Below are positions 45,453 to 58,913 of a DNA stretch of 64,000 nucleotides, one piece after another (the stretch's first letter is position 1; each line of letters begins with the position of its first letter). This DNA is from Isoetes taiwanensis. Its lineage: Eukaryota > Streptophyta > Lycopodiopsida > Isoetales > Isoetaceae. Below the pieces are notes generated by a model. It did not search any database and had not been told where the DNA came from. It saw only the letters and a list, made by a program, of their open reading frames with translations. The translations under genes were made by a program, and so were the position numbers. Location of the stretch: assembly GCA_021234155.1 (NCBI GenBank), contig JAJEKV010000048.1, forward strand, positions 2,530,841 through 2,594,840, given 5' to 3'.

Positions 45453-48400
45453 GTGCAAACATTGCTCACAACCTCGGTCCCCTCATCACTATCGGGGAGC
45501 CTTATCGGGCTCAACCTTCTCAACCCGTACTTTCATACCCCGAACATGCCTACATCCATCATTCGCCGGGCCATCGCCTCTTCCTTCACAACCATCCCTC
45601 TCCGCAGGGTAGGCACCGGATATCCACACCGTCTCCTTTGCGCCTACCGGGGAATATCCTTTCCCCTCGTTTCCCCTTTGCCCTTTCTGTTTACAACCTT
45701 ACGGATCTCAAAACCAATGCTCCGGCTCGCCCCGGTTTCTCAACCGCGATCACCCCTTCATGAGGGTCCCCGGGCACCATGCCACATCCAACTCAACCTC
45801 AATATCCTCACTATATTGTTTCTGTCCAGCCAAGCACTTTCACATCTACCTTCGGACTCTGGCCGACTTATCCCACCTTTGGCAACACGAAGGCAAACCG
45901 AGGGGCCCTTAGACCAAAGTGCTCGGGCCCACATGGAAGAATTTGAGGCTCTCTGTCCTAAATGGTCATGCGCAACCTCAACTGAAATTCCACATCTTTT
46001 CCACCACCTGCGTGGCTCTCCTCATCAATGGCTCATGTCCAACAAAAGCCATTGGAAACAAGCTGGTCGAGAAATGAGAAGCGCTTTTTACGTCTCATTA
46101 TGGGACCACGGATGATGATCAACTTCATCTCAAGCAACTCAATGAACTTCAACAAGAGCCCCGCGAGTCTACCGGGATTTTGCGGATCGACTTCACATTA
46201 CGCTAAAGTAAGCTCAAGGAGTACCCCACACGAGCCAGATTTTGGTGCGGTTTCTCCAAGGACTTCCTCCACCTATTCGACTCATGACTGAATACTGCGT
46301 CCCAAGACTTTGGAGCAGGCTATCGACCTTGTCAATCACTTTCGGTCAATGTTTCCTCGGTGTGGCTCTTCAAGAGCTCCGTTCATTCCACTGTCATGGT
46401 TCCACAAGCGGTACATTCAGCCTCAACACGCTAATCCCAGTAGCGGTCGATCTGGTGCCATATTTGCAAATACCAAGGCCATTTGGCAAATGAGTGCAAC
46501 TCCACCAATGGCGCCTCATTGCAGCGATGCAACATGTGCAATCATGCCCCGGAAGAGTGCACTTTCGCACTCATCCCACACCGATTCGCAACAAAATGGT
46601 TTATCAAGTGCAAACCACACCTCGGCAACAATCGCACTATCAGCAGCCACCACTTCGGGTGCAACCCACTCAACTCTATCAACGGGGGAGCAACAGCGGG
46701 GATCCAACCCCGTCCTCCTTTTGATCCTTCTAAAGCTTCGGTGTTATCAGCATCAAGAATGGGGTCATACCACCACGGCGTGTCCTCAACTTCCACAAGT
46801 TCGGTGCGACTTCACGGCACAAATCAGACCACATCGGTCCGCCTCACGGCTTACCAACTCACGGATTGCTAATGGCAAACAAGGCCGAGACCAGTTCTTA
46901 AGAAGCCACCAAGAGCGCCTCGGCAATCACGCTATCAACCAGCTCCGACAAATCAACCTCAATTTGGATCAACAAGCACAAGAGGAAATTTTTCAGGGCA
47001 CTTAATCCTCCAGTCCGGTAGTCAAATTGGGTTGGTTTAGTTTCACGCCGGACCAAGGCATCCGTCCCTTGACCATTATTACGAATGGCACGCCCAACAC
47101 GCCTTTGCGGTTGACACCATTCCTCATGAGGACGAAAAAAAGGTTCACTTTGCGACTTGGAGAAGCTCATGCCACATGTCATGCCAAAAGTTAAGCCAAA
47201 GCATTTTGAACCTCATGCAAAGCTGGCTGAAGGCGCACATTGGCAAATGTTCATCACCACCACCGAGCTCAACAAAGACAAGATACACCTTCCACATCTC
47301 AACCTCCATGCTCTCGGGCGTATCCCAATATTGCTGCCGAGGTTGACTTACTCAAAAGTTCTTTGCTTCACTACCACGCACTCCGGCACCCAGTGGAACC
47401 AAGCAGATCCTTTTTCTCATGTGCCTCTAGAACTCCAAGAGGAGCTAGCCAAGATCAAAATTCCTTTAAGCTTGGCAACCATTTTTGAAACTTCTGTCCT
47501 GCTCTCAAGGACCGGTTACCACTCCCAACCTGTTTTTAGTTGGGGAACGTAGCTACCTCTACACCCACGGTCCATGCCCACGGTGGGAAATCGACAAGTC
47601 AACCATGTTCAAATAGATGGAGGTAAGCGCGGTCAATCTCATCGCGGATAAACTCCGCAAACAAATGGGCATCACACAACTCTTTTCGTGCCCCATATGA
47701 CATCAAATTGGCTAATGGCCATATCCGCGACCTCAAAGCGTCACACCTCTTCTTCACATCAACATCGGTGATCTCCGCTTCCCCATGGAATTTGGAGTTT
47801 GGAAAGGCTGGCGAAGATCGGTGACTATGAAATGTTGGTCGGCGAGACCTTTTCTCCGCCGGGCAAAGAGTATCCATTCTTGGGCCCGCGGACGGTTAGT
47901 CATCTTGATGGTCATCTCAATGCCACCATGGACTTGCAAACAGGCGGGGATCATTTTTACGGTGAACATCGCGGAACCCTCTCTCGGAACGGTTCGAAGA
48001 AGCTCGAGAATATTTATCAAGTTCGGGCTCCACTGCGAGTGCGCCTCTGTCATCCTACCCGAATATCTTTGATCCTTGGGGAGAAATGACTCTTGATGGG
48101 GACCCGGTGGCTGCTTTGCTTGACCCTTACGGCTCCTTTGCAATCGAATCAACGTGTTGATCACTTTTTCGATCTTTGAACCTCCACGCAACTCTGTTGA
48201 TGTACACGCCTGTCATGAAGCAACCTCTGGCTGGATGGCGAGCAACCCCTCTTTTCACCACGCCAAAGTGCCACGCATCGGTTATGCTCCAACCTCCGCA
48301 CACATTGTCCGGGATACTGAAGTAATACCCCATATTCGGACTCGGAAGTCGAGATTGTGGACGTGGGCAACAATCAACTTTGTCCGCATTCTTTTGCGCA

Positions 48401-48599
48401 AATCTTCCGGCTCCTTATCGTATGAGGGGCCGTCAAAGTACATTCACAAAATTCAAACACATTTTTCGCTGGAGTTCTGAGGAGATCTTGAGGAATCAAC
48501 AAAAGCTTGGGGAACTCACCATTCCTACCAAATCGATGCACGACCGGTTTAGCAGCGGCGATGCGGCTCAACCCTAATTACCATGATGCGTCAAGGCGG
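45453..48599 (+). pseudogene. Athila/Tat-like gag and start of pol, degraded
   Basis: No long intact frame exists. Gag-like pieces include EFEALCPKW, LFHHLRGSPHQWLMS (45930-46040) and DLVNHFRSMFPR (about 46320), followed by a Gln/Ser-rich stretch typical of the gag C-terminal part (46500-46990). The 47000-48600 part is still in frames that change every 100-200 bases and presumably holds protease and the start of reverse transcriptase; I cannot place motifs there with confidence. Many overlapping open frames on both strands are shadows. Confidence 0.5.
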
Positions 48600-51170
48600 A
48601 AATTGACAAACTCCTTCTTTGCGGGGTTTTGATCTATGAGGTCAAACATTGAATGGGTGAGCCCCATCGTCATTGCCCTCAAACACAATGGTAAGATCGG
48701 CGTGCGTGTGGACTATCGGAACTCAATCGGGCCACGGGCGTGATCATTTTCCACTTCCCTTCACGGACCAGGTTACGGAAGAGGTGGTTTGGACATGAGA
48801 TGTACTCCTTCATGGATGGTTTTCTGGCTACAATCGGATCTCAATCAAAGAATCGATCAACTCAAGACTACTTTCACCACCCGGTAAGTCTACTTTTTGC
48901 CTACAAGGTGGTTCCTTTTGGATTATCAAACTCTCCATCAACGTTTCAGCGCATCATGCTCTCAGTTTTTCATGATTTCATGAAGGAAAATCACTTCTTG
49001 CAAATTTTTCAAGATGACTTCTCGCCCTCTGAGTTCCATGGTGACCATTTGGATAAATTGGAACTTCGTCTTCGAAATGTGATGAGTCAGGCATTAGTCT
49101 CAATCACGAGAAATGCACCTTTTTGCGTCACCTCTACGGTGTTCGGTTAGGCCATGTTGTCGGCAAAGCGGGTATCACCCGAGATCCCGCCAAAATCGGT
49201 TATTGTACTCAAGGCTCAAGCACCGGCCAATATCAAGGAGAGACGCTCTTTCACGGGTAAGGTCAATTATTACTCCACCTTCATACGGACTAACAGCCAT
49301 TGCAGATCCCATTCATAAACTCACGGTGGCGAATCCACGGGCTTGGAATTCCCAGGCGGATCTTTGCTTTTCAACGGTTGAAGCTTTTGCTTACTCGGGT
49401 TCCGGTTCTTGTTCCTCCTCAATGGGGACAAGCCCTTTCCGTTCATGTAGATGTCTCGGCGTTTGCTATTGGGTTGTTCTTTCTCAAGAATATGATGCGC
49501 TGCCCGACAAACCAAATCGCTTCGCCCGGTAGAAAACTCAATTCTGGCGGCGCCAACTATTACGCCGCGGTGTGAAGCTTTTGGGTCTCATTTTTACGTG
49601 TCCAACGCTTCCGTCATTACCTTTTGGGCAGTCAAATCAAGTTCTTTGTGGACCACCAAGCACTCCTCTATTTGATCAACAAGTCCCGCCCACGGGCGCA
49701 TTGCTTTCGTTGGGTCCTTCTTCTCAGAATTTGCTCCTTTTGAAATCGTTCATAAGGCCGGCAAATCTCATGTAGTCGGATTATCTTTCACGCATCCCCG
49801 CGGATGATCCCTCAGCGGAGTCTCGGGCGCCTTTCCTGATGCTCGACTCTTTTTAGTCCGGCAACACCACATTGGTTCCATGATTTTCAGCGGTACCTCC
49901 TCACGGGTGCTCTTCCACCGGAAGGCGAGGCGGCTCTCTCTCGCCCAGCGACAATCCGCGCCATCAATTTCTCAGAGAGGTAAAGTGACTACACCATGGT
50001 TGCGGGGACATCTCTAAAAAGGGTAAAGACACCATCGCCGACGCTGTGTTCTACCTCATGAAGTTCGGATATTGTTAGAAGCTCATCAAGGGGCTAGGTG
50101 GTGGTCATTTTCATGGTGACACCACGGACGCGCAAAATCCTTCTAGCTGGGTATTATTGGCCCATGCTCTTCAAAGATGCTCGCCCGCGCCCATACGTGT
50201 GGCGGCTTGCCGGCCGGGTGGGGCGCCCGCGACCCGTGGCGCTCTTCCCTTGGCCCGTCATGCGCCACTTCCCTTCGGCCAAATGGGAATGGACTTTGTG
50301 GGACCTATAGATCCTCTAGCAGCGGCACCCGTGCGTTACGTCACGGTTCTCGCGACTCACGCTACCAAATGGGAAGCTTGTGCACTTCGGACAATAACTG
50401 CGGCAAAACGACTAGGGTCCTCTATCAACAAATTATCGCGATTCGGCTGCCCGCGGGCTGGTGGTGGCCGTGGTGTCCATTTCATCAACCATACTATCAA
50501 GGAGTGGCGGATTATCTCGATACATCATCACAAAGAGCACACCTTACTATCCTCAAAGGTAATGGTTTTGAGAAAGCACCAACAAAACTCGGTCACCATT
50601 CTCAAGAAAATTTGTGGCGCTTCCGCCGCAGGATTGGCGGGACAAAACTTCCCTCTTGTTCTTTGGGCCTACAATACTTGTTTCAAGATTGCTCTAGGTC
50701 ACACTCCTTTTAAATTGGTTTATGGTCGGGGAAGCTCTCATGCGTTTGAATACATCCTTCCAACACTCTGTTTTCAAGCGGCTCTTTGCTCATAATCCTG
50801 CTTGCACTCAAAGAAAGGGTCTATCAATTAGAACGGTTGGATGAACTTGAAGGGATGCTTATATTAGTGTTCTTCATGGACAGCGATTGCAAAAATCTTT
50901 ACATGACAAGCGTCGAAGACAAAACATTTAAAGAAGGCGATTTGGTTCTTCTTTATGATTCCGGTACAAAATTTTAGGGTAAACTCAAGTTTTCGTTGGC
51001 TTGGCCCTTATCAAATTGTTCAAGTGGTTAGACCCAGTTTTTCCAAGCTGGGCGAGTTAGATGGCACTCCATTACCTACCTTGGTTAATGGTTTTCGTCT
51101 CAAAACATTTCATCACCGTAAAGCGAAAATCAACAAAGCGGATCTGATTTCAGAAGCAAAACACCAATGA
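48600..51170 (+). pseudogene. Athila/Tat-like pol: reverse transcriptase, RNase H, integrase, degraded
   Basis: Reverse transcriptase: SPIVIALKHNGKIGVRVDYR (about 48665), then VVPFGLSNSPSTFQRIMLSV (48909) and FLQIFQDD (catalytic DD region, about 49000). RNase H-like sequence follows to about 49790. Integrase: MDFVGPIDPLAAAPVRYVTV (about 50290), ATKWEACALRTITA, LVLWAYNTCFKIALGHTPFK (about 50660). A C-terminal segment with FRWLGPYQIVQVV and GFRLKTFHHRKAK ends near 51170. The order is that of gypsy elements. Frames shift repeatedly, so the polyprotein cannot be made. Confidence 0.8.
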
Positions 51171-51779
51171 AAGTGACTAGAAAAGGCATATTATATTATA
51201 GTGGAGATTTTTTTACAAAATGTGGCGCGACCAGCTATTTCGCTATAGGCGCGCCTATATACAAAAACGTTCGAGAGCCCTATCTACTAAGTCCTAAGAA
51301 GAAAAACCCTCTACTCCGGGTTTGGAGCGGAGGTGATCTTGAGGAGGTGGTAGAGGTTACGCTTTCGGGATCAGTGAAGGTGCGAACCCACTCCATCCCG
51401 TTGGTCTTGGTCGGGATGTTCAGCCATCCCGGCACACCGGTACCGTCCATTCTCCGCATACGATTGTGGCGGCGCTTGAAGGTCGGACAATTCATCTTGC
51501 GGGTAATCCACTCGGCGGTTCGTGGGCATAGTGCGGTCCTCGTTCAAACCAGCGGCGGCCATCTTTGGCGCCATCGGATGCCGCCGTTACTCGGTTAGTC
51601 TTATATAGCCAAGCGAGGAACTCCTTGTCGGCGTGGACCAATCACACAAATGCGCCAGCGTGTTTGCAATGCAAAAATTTGTTTCTAAAATGAGAATCTT
51701 TTTCTCCGTAGCATATCTAGCCATGGTACCTTCGACACATTCCTTTTAATGATATCCCGCCGAGTTACCCGGCATTGAA
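51171..51779. other. Spacer between pol and third ORF of the nested element
   Basis: CG-rich, with open frames on both strands that have no recognisable motifs. A minus-strand reading (51574-51280) is likely a shadow. It may hold the start of the third coding region. Confidence 0.4.
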
Positions 51780-53872
51780 TGCCATTTCTTCTTTTCAGCG
51801 CCGTCGGACATTAATGTGTGTCCTTTGCCCACTGTCACATCGATCCTTCTTTCCGCGTCTCATCCTCACCGTTCATTGCTTCTCCCTTACGTTTTTGGGG
51901 ACTTAGCCAAATTTTTGCCTCTCAATACACTCCTTGGCATCTTCGACACTGGCACCATCAGCGGCTCGGTTCGACCTCTTCATACCTCTTTGCCTCCGGT
52001 TGTGCGCCCTAAAAACCTTTTTAGTTCTTACCTGGCCTTTGTCCTCCCGGCTTGACTTTTCGTCCCTCAGCCTTTGAATCACTCGCCCGTTTACGCAAAT
52101 CGTTACCATGGCTGCCCCAAGATTTTCTACACTTCAAGCCTCGCACCCAAGGATCCGGCTCTTTTTGCATCAGTATCCTTCTTGGCCTTCACTACGTGAA
52201 GCCCTTGTTGGCCCAAATAAAGAAGTCATTTGAGCGACAAAAGCTTCACGAATTCTCTCAAATGGAACTTAGGCTCCAAATCGACCGGTAGGCGGTTCAT
52301 TGCCAATATCGTTAACGACGCATGGCTACACCAGCGTGGGTCGATGGCACCACCATTTCGTGACTCAACATTTGATTTACGAGGTATTTCATATTCCCTT
52401 GCACACCCCTTGTTTATCATGGTTGCGCCATACGGGATCTAGATGTCGAGTTTGGTGCACCTCCTTATCATGCCAATGTCCATCGTCGACCAATATCGAC
52501 AAGCCTCCACGAAACCTTTGTTAAATTTACGTGGCGCCAAGTTCCTTGGGTATTCTATCAAGAACACCCATATCAATAAGCCTTTCTATAACACGGTCAT
52601 CAGCGCTACACACTCCAACCACCACATAGATTGGCCCCAAATGATGTTCTATCGTCTTCTCCAAGAAGTGGACCGCCTTCGGTGCCACTTCCATTTTGAA
52701 GTTTTACGTGGGAGGCCACTTTCAAGCCCTCATCCGTCATTACTTCCCTCCCACCACAAAAATTCTCATAATTCCACTCGGTGGTCCCTTCCAGCGACTA
52801 ACCGAAATGGCACTTCACGCCCCTTCTTCCCTGGTCATGTCCAAAGTCCAGCACACCCATGTCCTTTGTCTCCTCCTCGGCTACACCATCCGGTTCACAC
52901 CATCTTTCCCAAACATCACAAACCGGGGGGCAGCAGTAGGCTCCACCACCACAACACCCTCGTCGGTTGTTGTATCAATATCGGCCAGGATGCTCAAGGC
53001 TGCTTTGCTCTCAAGTTACAAGAATCCCAAGGCGCTCTTATGGCGGGGTTCAACGGGCACTAGAGGCCTCGATCGCGGTACACGGGACCTTCAAGTTGCC
53101 TTGCCCAAGTTGCAACTTTGGAGGCCAAACTTCAAGACAAGCGCGAAGCTCTCTTACGGGCTCATACGGATCTCAAAAGTGCACAAGATCAAGTCAACCA
53201 ACTTGCGGATCAACGGGCTCGGCTCCAATGAAATTGAGAATTTATTGGAGCACAACAAGTCCAAAGCGGCTCTCCGAAAGTACCAAGGATGCACGATATT
53301 GCTAAGCTCAACGCCTTGTACTCAGAACTTTGTGAAAATTTCAGCACTCAAGTTCAAAACCTTACTGAGGCCTCCTTGACGGCTCGGCTTTCTACCTGCA
53401 GACCTCTCGGCTCACCTCTCTTCAAGATCGACTTACAGAGGTGCGAAGCGAAGATCTTTGGATGGCGGAGATTGTGGGTAGCCCGTCTCAATACTCCCGG
53501 AAATCCTCCTCCCAGTCAACACTTTCGAAGATTAAAAGTGACCCGATCCGCCGCTTTGCTAGAAAGGGACAACTGGGATCGTGATCTTGAACAACACTCT
53601 GACAAGCTATTGGTCTGGCGGGATGAGGCTCAAGCAAAACTTGGCGCCCATACCGCCATTCTTAGCGAGAATGCCATTGACTTCCCGTTCCTTCACGCTA
53701 TCCGCGATTATGTGGTTGCTTTCGTAGCCACCTCTTCCTTTCGAAGTGGCATGCGGCAGATGGACCTGTGGATATTCCCCTGAGCACTGCAGATTTTCTT
53801 CGGATTTGGCCAGAACTCTCCATTGAAGACAAAGGGTTGTGCTGTGCCCTTGTGGTCTTTGATCTCATACAC
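51780..53872 (+). pseudogene. Athila/Tat-like third ORF, first part
   Basis: A coding region located after pol, as in Athila/Tat elements. Protein-like pieces in shifting frames include a proline/serine/histidine-rich part (52700-52950), a coiled-coil-like segment near 53100-53220 (ATLEAKLQDKREALLRAHTD) and a helical segment around 53560-53680 (DRDLEQHSDKLLVWRDEAQA). The last bases reach LRIWPELSIEDKG and are cut by the CACTA-like element; the region resumes at 60031. Function is unknown. In related elements this position holds an envelope-like or plant-mobile-domain ORF, but I cannot choose between these. Confidence 0.5.
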
Positions 53873-54450
53873 CACAAGGCACCCAAAAAGAAAACCTATA
53901 TGGGTTTTCACCCTAGTTATATATGAAAAACTATCTTAAAAAAGCAATGCGTCTTTGTGGGTTGATATCATTAAAAACCTTGCATGGTTTCCTTGTATGG
54001 TTTTTATATAGTGTTTTGATAAGGTGGTTTTCTAATATGGTTAATAGTAACAGTTAAATATGAAGCTTTATATGTATGGTTTGTGAATGTGGTATAACAT
54101 AGTTGTAATAAGACGTGGTTTAGTATAGTGTTATGTTAACATGGTTCTTAGAGTGCTAAACTAGCATGGCTAACTGATGTGGTAAATTCATATGGTCCTC
54201 AATGCATTTAGGTGTCATAAGGCATGCGTTTAGATGTCATAAGGCATGATTGTTTGATGGCTTGAAGCCTTGCACGTTTAGTAGATCGAAACCATAATGG
54301 TTTTAGTATAAATTACTAGTGTTCCGTCTTCCAAAACATTTTAAGTTAATCTATGAAACCATAATGGTTTTAATATAAATCACTAGTATTTAATCTTCCA
54401 AAACATTATAAGTTAATTTGTATAACACCATCTAATTTTATTTGCTTGAG
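53873..54450. repeat. Left subterminal repeat region of the CACTA-like element
   Basis: TATGGTT, GTGGTTT, CATGGTT and related 7-mers occur many times between 53900 and 54450, mostly in one orientation. They mirror AACCAT/AACCAC motifs at 59570-60010. Likely transposase-binding sites. Confidence 0.7.
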
Positions 54451-56093
54451 TGTAGTGGTTTCTTTGCCCAAACCCTTCCTAGTTGGTGTGATCTTTGAAG
54501 CGCTTAAGGCCAAATATCACTGTCTTATTTTTCAAAGCATAGTCGTATACCCCTAGTGGTTAAAAAAACATAATCAAAAGGGGTATTCCACAAGCTTGCA
54601 AAACCAAAAACAATTAAATTAAAACAGCAAATAAAAAGGAGCTCTGAGGATTCGAACCTCAATTACCATTTTACCTCCAAAGTCTATACTTCAAAAATGC
54701 CTTAAATCACATTCTTCCTACGAACATTTCTCCCATAAAAAAAATGTTGGTACATCAGCTGAAGCTCCATAACACATTAAAAGTTTCAGGCAACACAAAA
54801 GACCAAGAATTATTTGCATCTCCAAGCATTGTGTTCTTAGAATCCCCAAAAGGCAGAAGCACAAATAGCAGGGCCACCTAATACACCAATAACTTGAGCT
54901 TTTACCAAAAACAACCTAGCCAAAATGAACAAGAATCGTATACAAAAATGTGACTTTGATCAGAAAATGAAAAACAGAATAAAATTAGAAGAAATGCTTT
55001 GTTTTTTTCTGTGGCTTACCAGGATTGTGCAGAACATTAACAAGAAGAATTTGGCTGGATTTGAAGATAAGCCAACCCATATGTTTCTGTTGTGGCAAGA
55101 CGTCAGATGTGCGAGAATCGCATGGCGAAAATGCCACAGTCTAGTTAAGTGATAAGATGAGATCCCAAAAAAAAAATAATGAGCATGGAGGATTACATAC
55201 ATGTGATGTTGGATATTGCAAGAAATGTAGGCAAGGATCTCCGATTCAGCTTTCTTCTGCTTTAATTATCATCTATTTGCTCAATAACAGTACAATTTCA
55301 AGCATGCATAACCGATTCACAAGATACTTCAAGGGAATTAGGCAAGATCAAATATCATATCCTAACGAGACGAAAAAAATCTGAGTATTATGTTTTACCT
55401 ATTATCTGGAGAAGACTGAGGATGAAACATCAAAAGAAGAAAACCCAGGAGCTAGAACAGCAAATCTGATGCCAGTCTCCCACAATCCAAATCCAGTTTG
55501 ATGCACAGCCATCAAAGCTCTGGCTCTGATATTGTTGATGCAATGGCCGAAAATCCCAGAAGTCTTATCTATATCCTGTTGATCCCAGCGATACCTTGCA
55601 CAAGAATCCAACTGTAGAATCCAATTGTGGAAGCCACAGATCGGCTACCCTAAAGCAAAAATCGATTTGCTGGCCTTGCATGGCGGCGCCAATTCCCTGC
55701 CCGCCGTTTTGGATGAAGAAAGGAACCCTAACTTTGAACAATAATTACACATCGTGGCAAAGATTTTCCATTCCCAGTTTCCCAAGTCACCTGCTCCCAG
55801 CACTCACCTGTTTCAGCAGCAAAACAGAGGTTCAAAATGTATCAAGAACAAAGGAAACTGAGGCTTAAGTCTGGTAGACACTACCTACAGATCAAATCCG
55901 ACAGACTTAAATCAGAGATCAAATCCGGCAGACTTACCTACACAGAGCTTAAAGCACCTGCGAAGAACTCAGAGCTCTTGCGAAGAACGAACTCCCTGCA
56001 TACTGTTCTGCAAAGAATAGCCCGGCGGCTATAAACCCTAAGCAAAACCTAAGTTGAAACCTTTGCAGCCGGTCACGTGGAATGGATTAACAC
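54451..56093. other. Interior of CACTA-like element, possible captured exon
   Basis: Mostly AT-rich. On the minus strand an exon-like reading starts at an ATG near 55684 (MQGQQIDFCFRVADLW) and another frame, 55611-55402, reads CINNIRARALMAVHQTGFGL. Together they suggest a captured first exon with 5' UTR, but no family is recognised. A tRNA-like T-arm near 54645 was rejected as a tRNA gene. Confidence 0.3.
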
Positions 56094-56095
56094 TA

Positions 56096-56311
56096 GGCAC
56101 GGCCACATGAGGGTTTTCCTTACCCCCTCCATGTAGGAGGGGGCCTCCAACAAAAAGGAGAGGGCCTCCAAAATCTTACGGAAATTACAAGGAGGGGGGG
56201 CTAAAAAGAGGGGTACAGAAATGTGACCTCCGCATTTAATTGGGGGGCCTCCACCCCTAAATTTGAAAAAAGGGGAAGGGGTACCTAAAAAACAGGTCAT
56301 GTGGCCGTGCC
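56096..56311. mobile_element. MITE with TA duplication (216 bp)
   Basis: Perfect 15 bp terminal inverted repeats GGCACGGCCACATGA and TCATGTGGCCGTGCC are flanked by TA on both sides (56094-56095, 56312-56313), as for Tc1/mariner-type (Stowaway-like) elements. The interior is purine-rich with repeated GGGGGCCTCCA/AGGGCCTCCAA motifs and holds no coding sequence. It inserted into the CACTA-like element. Confidence 0.85.
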
Positions 56312-56313
56312 TA

Positions 56314-58624
56314 CTATTTCCATACCGCAATGGAGGAGAGTGCCACGTGGCAGAACGTAAATGCAAGCCACGAAAAAAAAAATCGAGCTAAGTTCTATAT
56401 GTTTCAAAAATACCAAAGCTAATTAGTGAACTATGATCCAACCAAGGATGATCTATAACTTCACCATCAATAACAGCATACCTCTTACATCCACTATGCA
56501 CTTGGATGCTAGTTGTATTTACAGCTCATGAATTTAGAGTAAGGCTAGTGGGTTAATCAAGTGGACAACTTAACCAACAAGCATAATTAGAGTATAATTC
56601 AAGCAAGATGGTGACTACAACATTAACAATAAGTAAACGATCAGGATATGAACCAAGTTCAAAAGATGGTGACTACAACATTAACATAAGTAAATGATCA
56701 GGATATGAACCAAGTTCAAGTCCTAATGGTTAGATTTTAAGACGTGAAAGAATACTTGGTTGTAATGACCATATACACACATATTCTATTCCTATTATCT
56801 TATTAACGTAGAAAATAGAAAGGATAATGAGATTACTTTTGTAGCTTCCAAAAACATAATCTCCTTGACGAGGTTCTAAGTTATTAGATAACACCTTAGC
56901 CAAAAAAACTTTTTGCACAAATTTTCCAAATGCAATAAGCTATGTGACCATATTTCATGTCCTAGCACCAATGACCATATGATAATATTTCATGTCCTAT
57001 CATCAATGACCATATGACCATATTTCATGTCCTTTCATCCGAATATTCATTTTTGTAGAATATTCCAGTCATTATCATAATAATCTCACGAACGTTCTTT
57101 TCAACAAAAGATACTATCGCAAAATCTGTTCCAGCATAGCTCTGTTTCAAGCTCTGTTCCTACATATCCATATCTCTATTCGGGCATACCTTGTTTTGAA
57201 CCATGTTATTCCACAGAATAGAATGGGCAATTTGCTCTGCGAGGCTTGAGAAAACATCTGCATAATACCCCCTTTGAAAAGGTTATTCAATCAAGGGGTG
57301 CCAGAGAAAACTAGTTATGGCTATGGAACCGGAGCAAAAATAAGCTTGAAGCCATTTGTAGAGGTCGAATGTGGTTGTAGAGCAAGCCTTGAAAGAATAC
57401 AAAAGCCCGGCAACTTCGAGCTTTGCTTAATTGTTTTTATGGACTGGAGCACTTTTCCTTTCCGTAAACCTCATATCCTTCCAAAATCATCTTCTTGATT
57501 TCGTTCCAAAGATAACTAGGATCTTAGGCTTGAACCCAAACAAGATGCTAAGGAGTTGAAACCCACCTGGAAATCATGTTGTTACATGAAACAAAAAAGA
57601 AGCATATACACAGGAATTGCAAGGAACAACAAACTCGTAACAATGTAAGAACTTGCTCGAACTGCATAAACTGGTAACATCGGAAGAACAAAGGATGTAA
57701 AGAGCTTGCTCGGACTGCGGTTTAAGGGAGGTCAACCCTCCCGGCCGAGAGGGTTATTTGTTGTAAATTTCTTGAGGGGAGGGTTAACCTCCTCTTCACC
57801 TTCACCTTCACCTTCACCTTCTCCTTCTCCTTCTCCTTCTCCTTCTCCTTTGTCCCATAGCCTGTTGTAGGATTCCCATGGATGTTAAAACAATGTCTAT
57901 CTATCTATTTATACAAGTGTTAAGGATGTTAGCAAACACCCCCTAAAGCATTTAAATGGGTAGATTGTTCTTGGTGTAGAAGATGAGCATTAAATAAAAG
58001 ATGTAGCTAAATATTCTCTCACAACTCAAGGAGGGTTTAGTAGCAAGAATGGCACATTTATGTTGAGAATTTTTATGTCTTGAAGTTATGGGCACTTGGT
58101 CATAATATCTTACTGGTCTCATTACGGACTTGGATTTACCTGGTATGGCCAAGTATGTACTATTTTTTCTATGGTAAGGATTTACTTTCGTCAACTTAAA
58201 TTAAATGATTATTCAATCTAAAATAATAAACCATCTACAAAACCTCTAAGAAATGACATGCTATATTTTTAACATCTACGATAATAAACAATTGACAAAA
58301 AAAAAGGTTTGCATGTTTACTGTTATCCTTGTATTGGGTCCCATTAGACAGTTCGGGTACTGTAGGCGATAACGATCAATTCATTCAATAAAAAAATAAA
58401 ATTATTTCAAGAATAATTCCCCTATCTTTCAAAGACCATTAAAATATGACATTTTACTTCTTAATACATACTTCGACATGGGATATTAAATTGATATTGA
58501 AAAATTAAAACCATGTTATAAACCTCTGCTAGATAATGTAAGAAGTGGGTATGCAAAACTGCCATATGATTCTAGAAAACCATTGTTGTATGTTGGTCTT
58601 GCAAGGATGCAAAACAAATTACAA
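56314..58624. other. Interior of CACTA-like element, no gene assigned
   Basis: AT-rich sequence with small duplications (GATGGTGACTACAACATTAA and GATCAGGATATGAACCAAGT, about 56608 and 56665; ATGACCATAT...TTTCATGTCCT, three times between 56945 and 57035). An ORF at 57274-57498 has no recognised motif. Confidence 0.4.
57790..57851. repeat. (CCTTCA)n/(CCTTCT)n microsatellite
   Basis: About four CCTTCA units followed by about six CCTTCT units. Confidence 0.9.
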
Positions 58625-58859
58625 AGGACTAAACAATGACAAAATAAGAATTACAAAAGACACCTTTGTATTTCCACATGTACTCATTTGCTTGATATTT
58701 GAATAAAGTTTGACATCGTTCAAAAAACAAAAATTACAAAAAACCATATCTAGTGGTTTGGTGCAGTTAATTATGCCAATTGTTTTCTATGTCCCTTATG
58801 AGTAACCAATATGGATAGCCACATCCTTTTAGGTGATACCTACGAATAATTACTATGAC
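58625..58859 (+). repeat. 235 bp direct repeat, copy 1
   Basis: Identical to 59315-59549 except for one base near the right end (ACTATGAC against ACCATGAC). The pair brackets a LINE 3' end. Confidence 0.95.
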
Positions 58860-58913
58860 GTCAAGGCAAGTGGGTCTGTGTTCTTGCCTGATACTCTGAT
58901 CATTCTTGTCAAG

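Noticed and set aside
46483-46872. Several overlapping 60-230 codon ORFs in the Athila/Tat-like gag region
   Set aside because: CG-rich degraded coding DNA is open in many frames; only the order of gag-like pieces is supported.
54640-54700. tRNA-like T-arm (GAGGTTCGAATCCTC on the minus strand)
   Set aside because: No matching acceptor 5' strand, D-arm or A box could be found; at most a relic.
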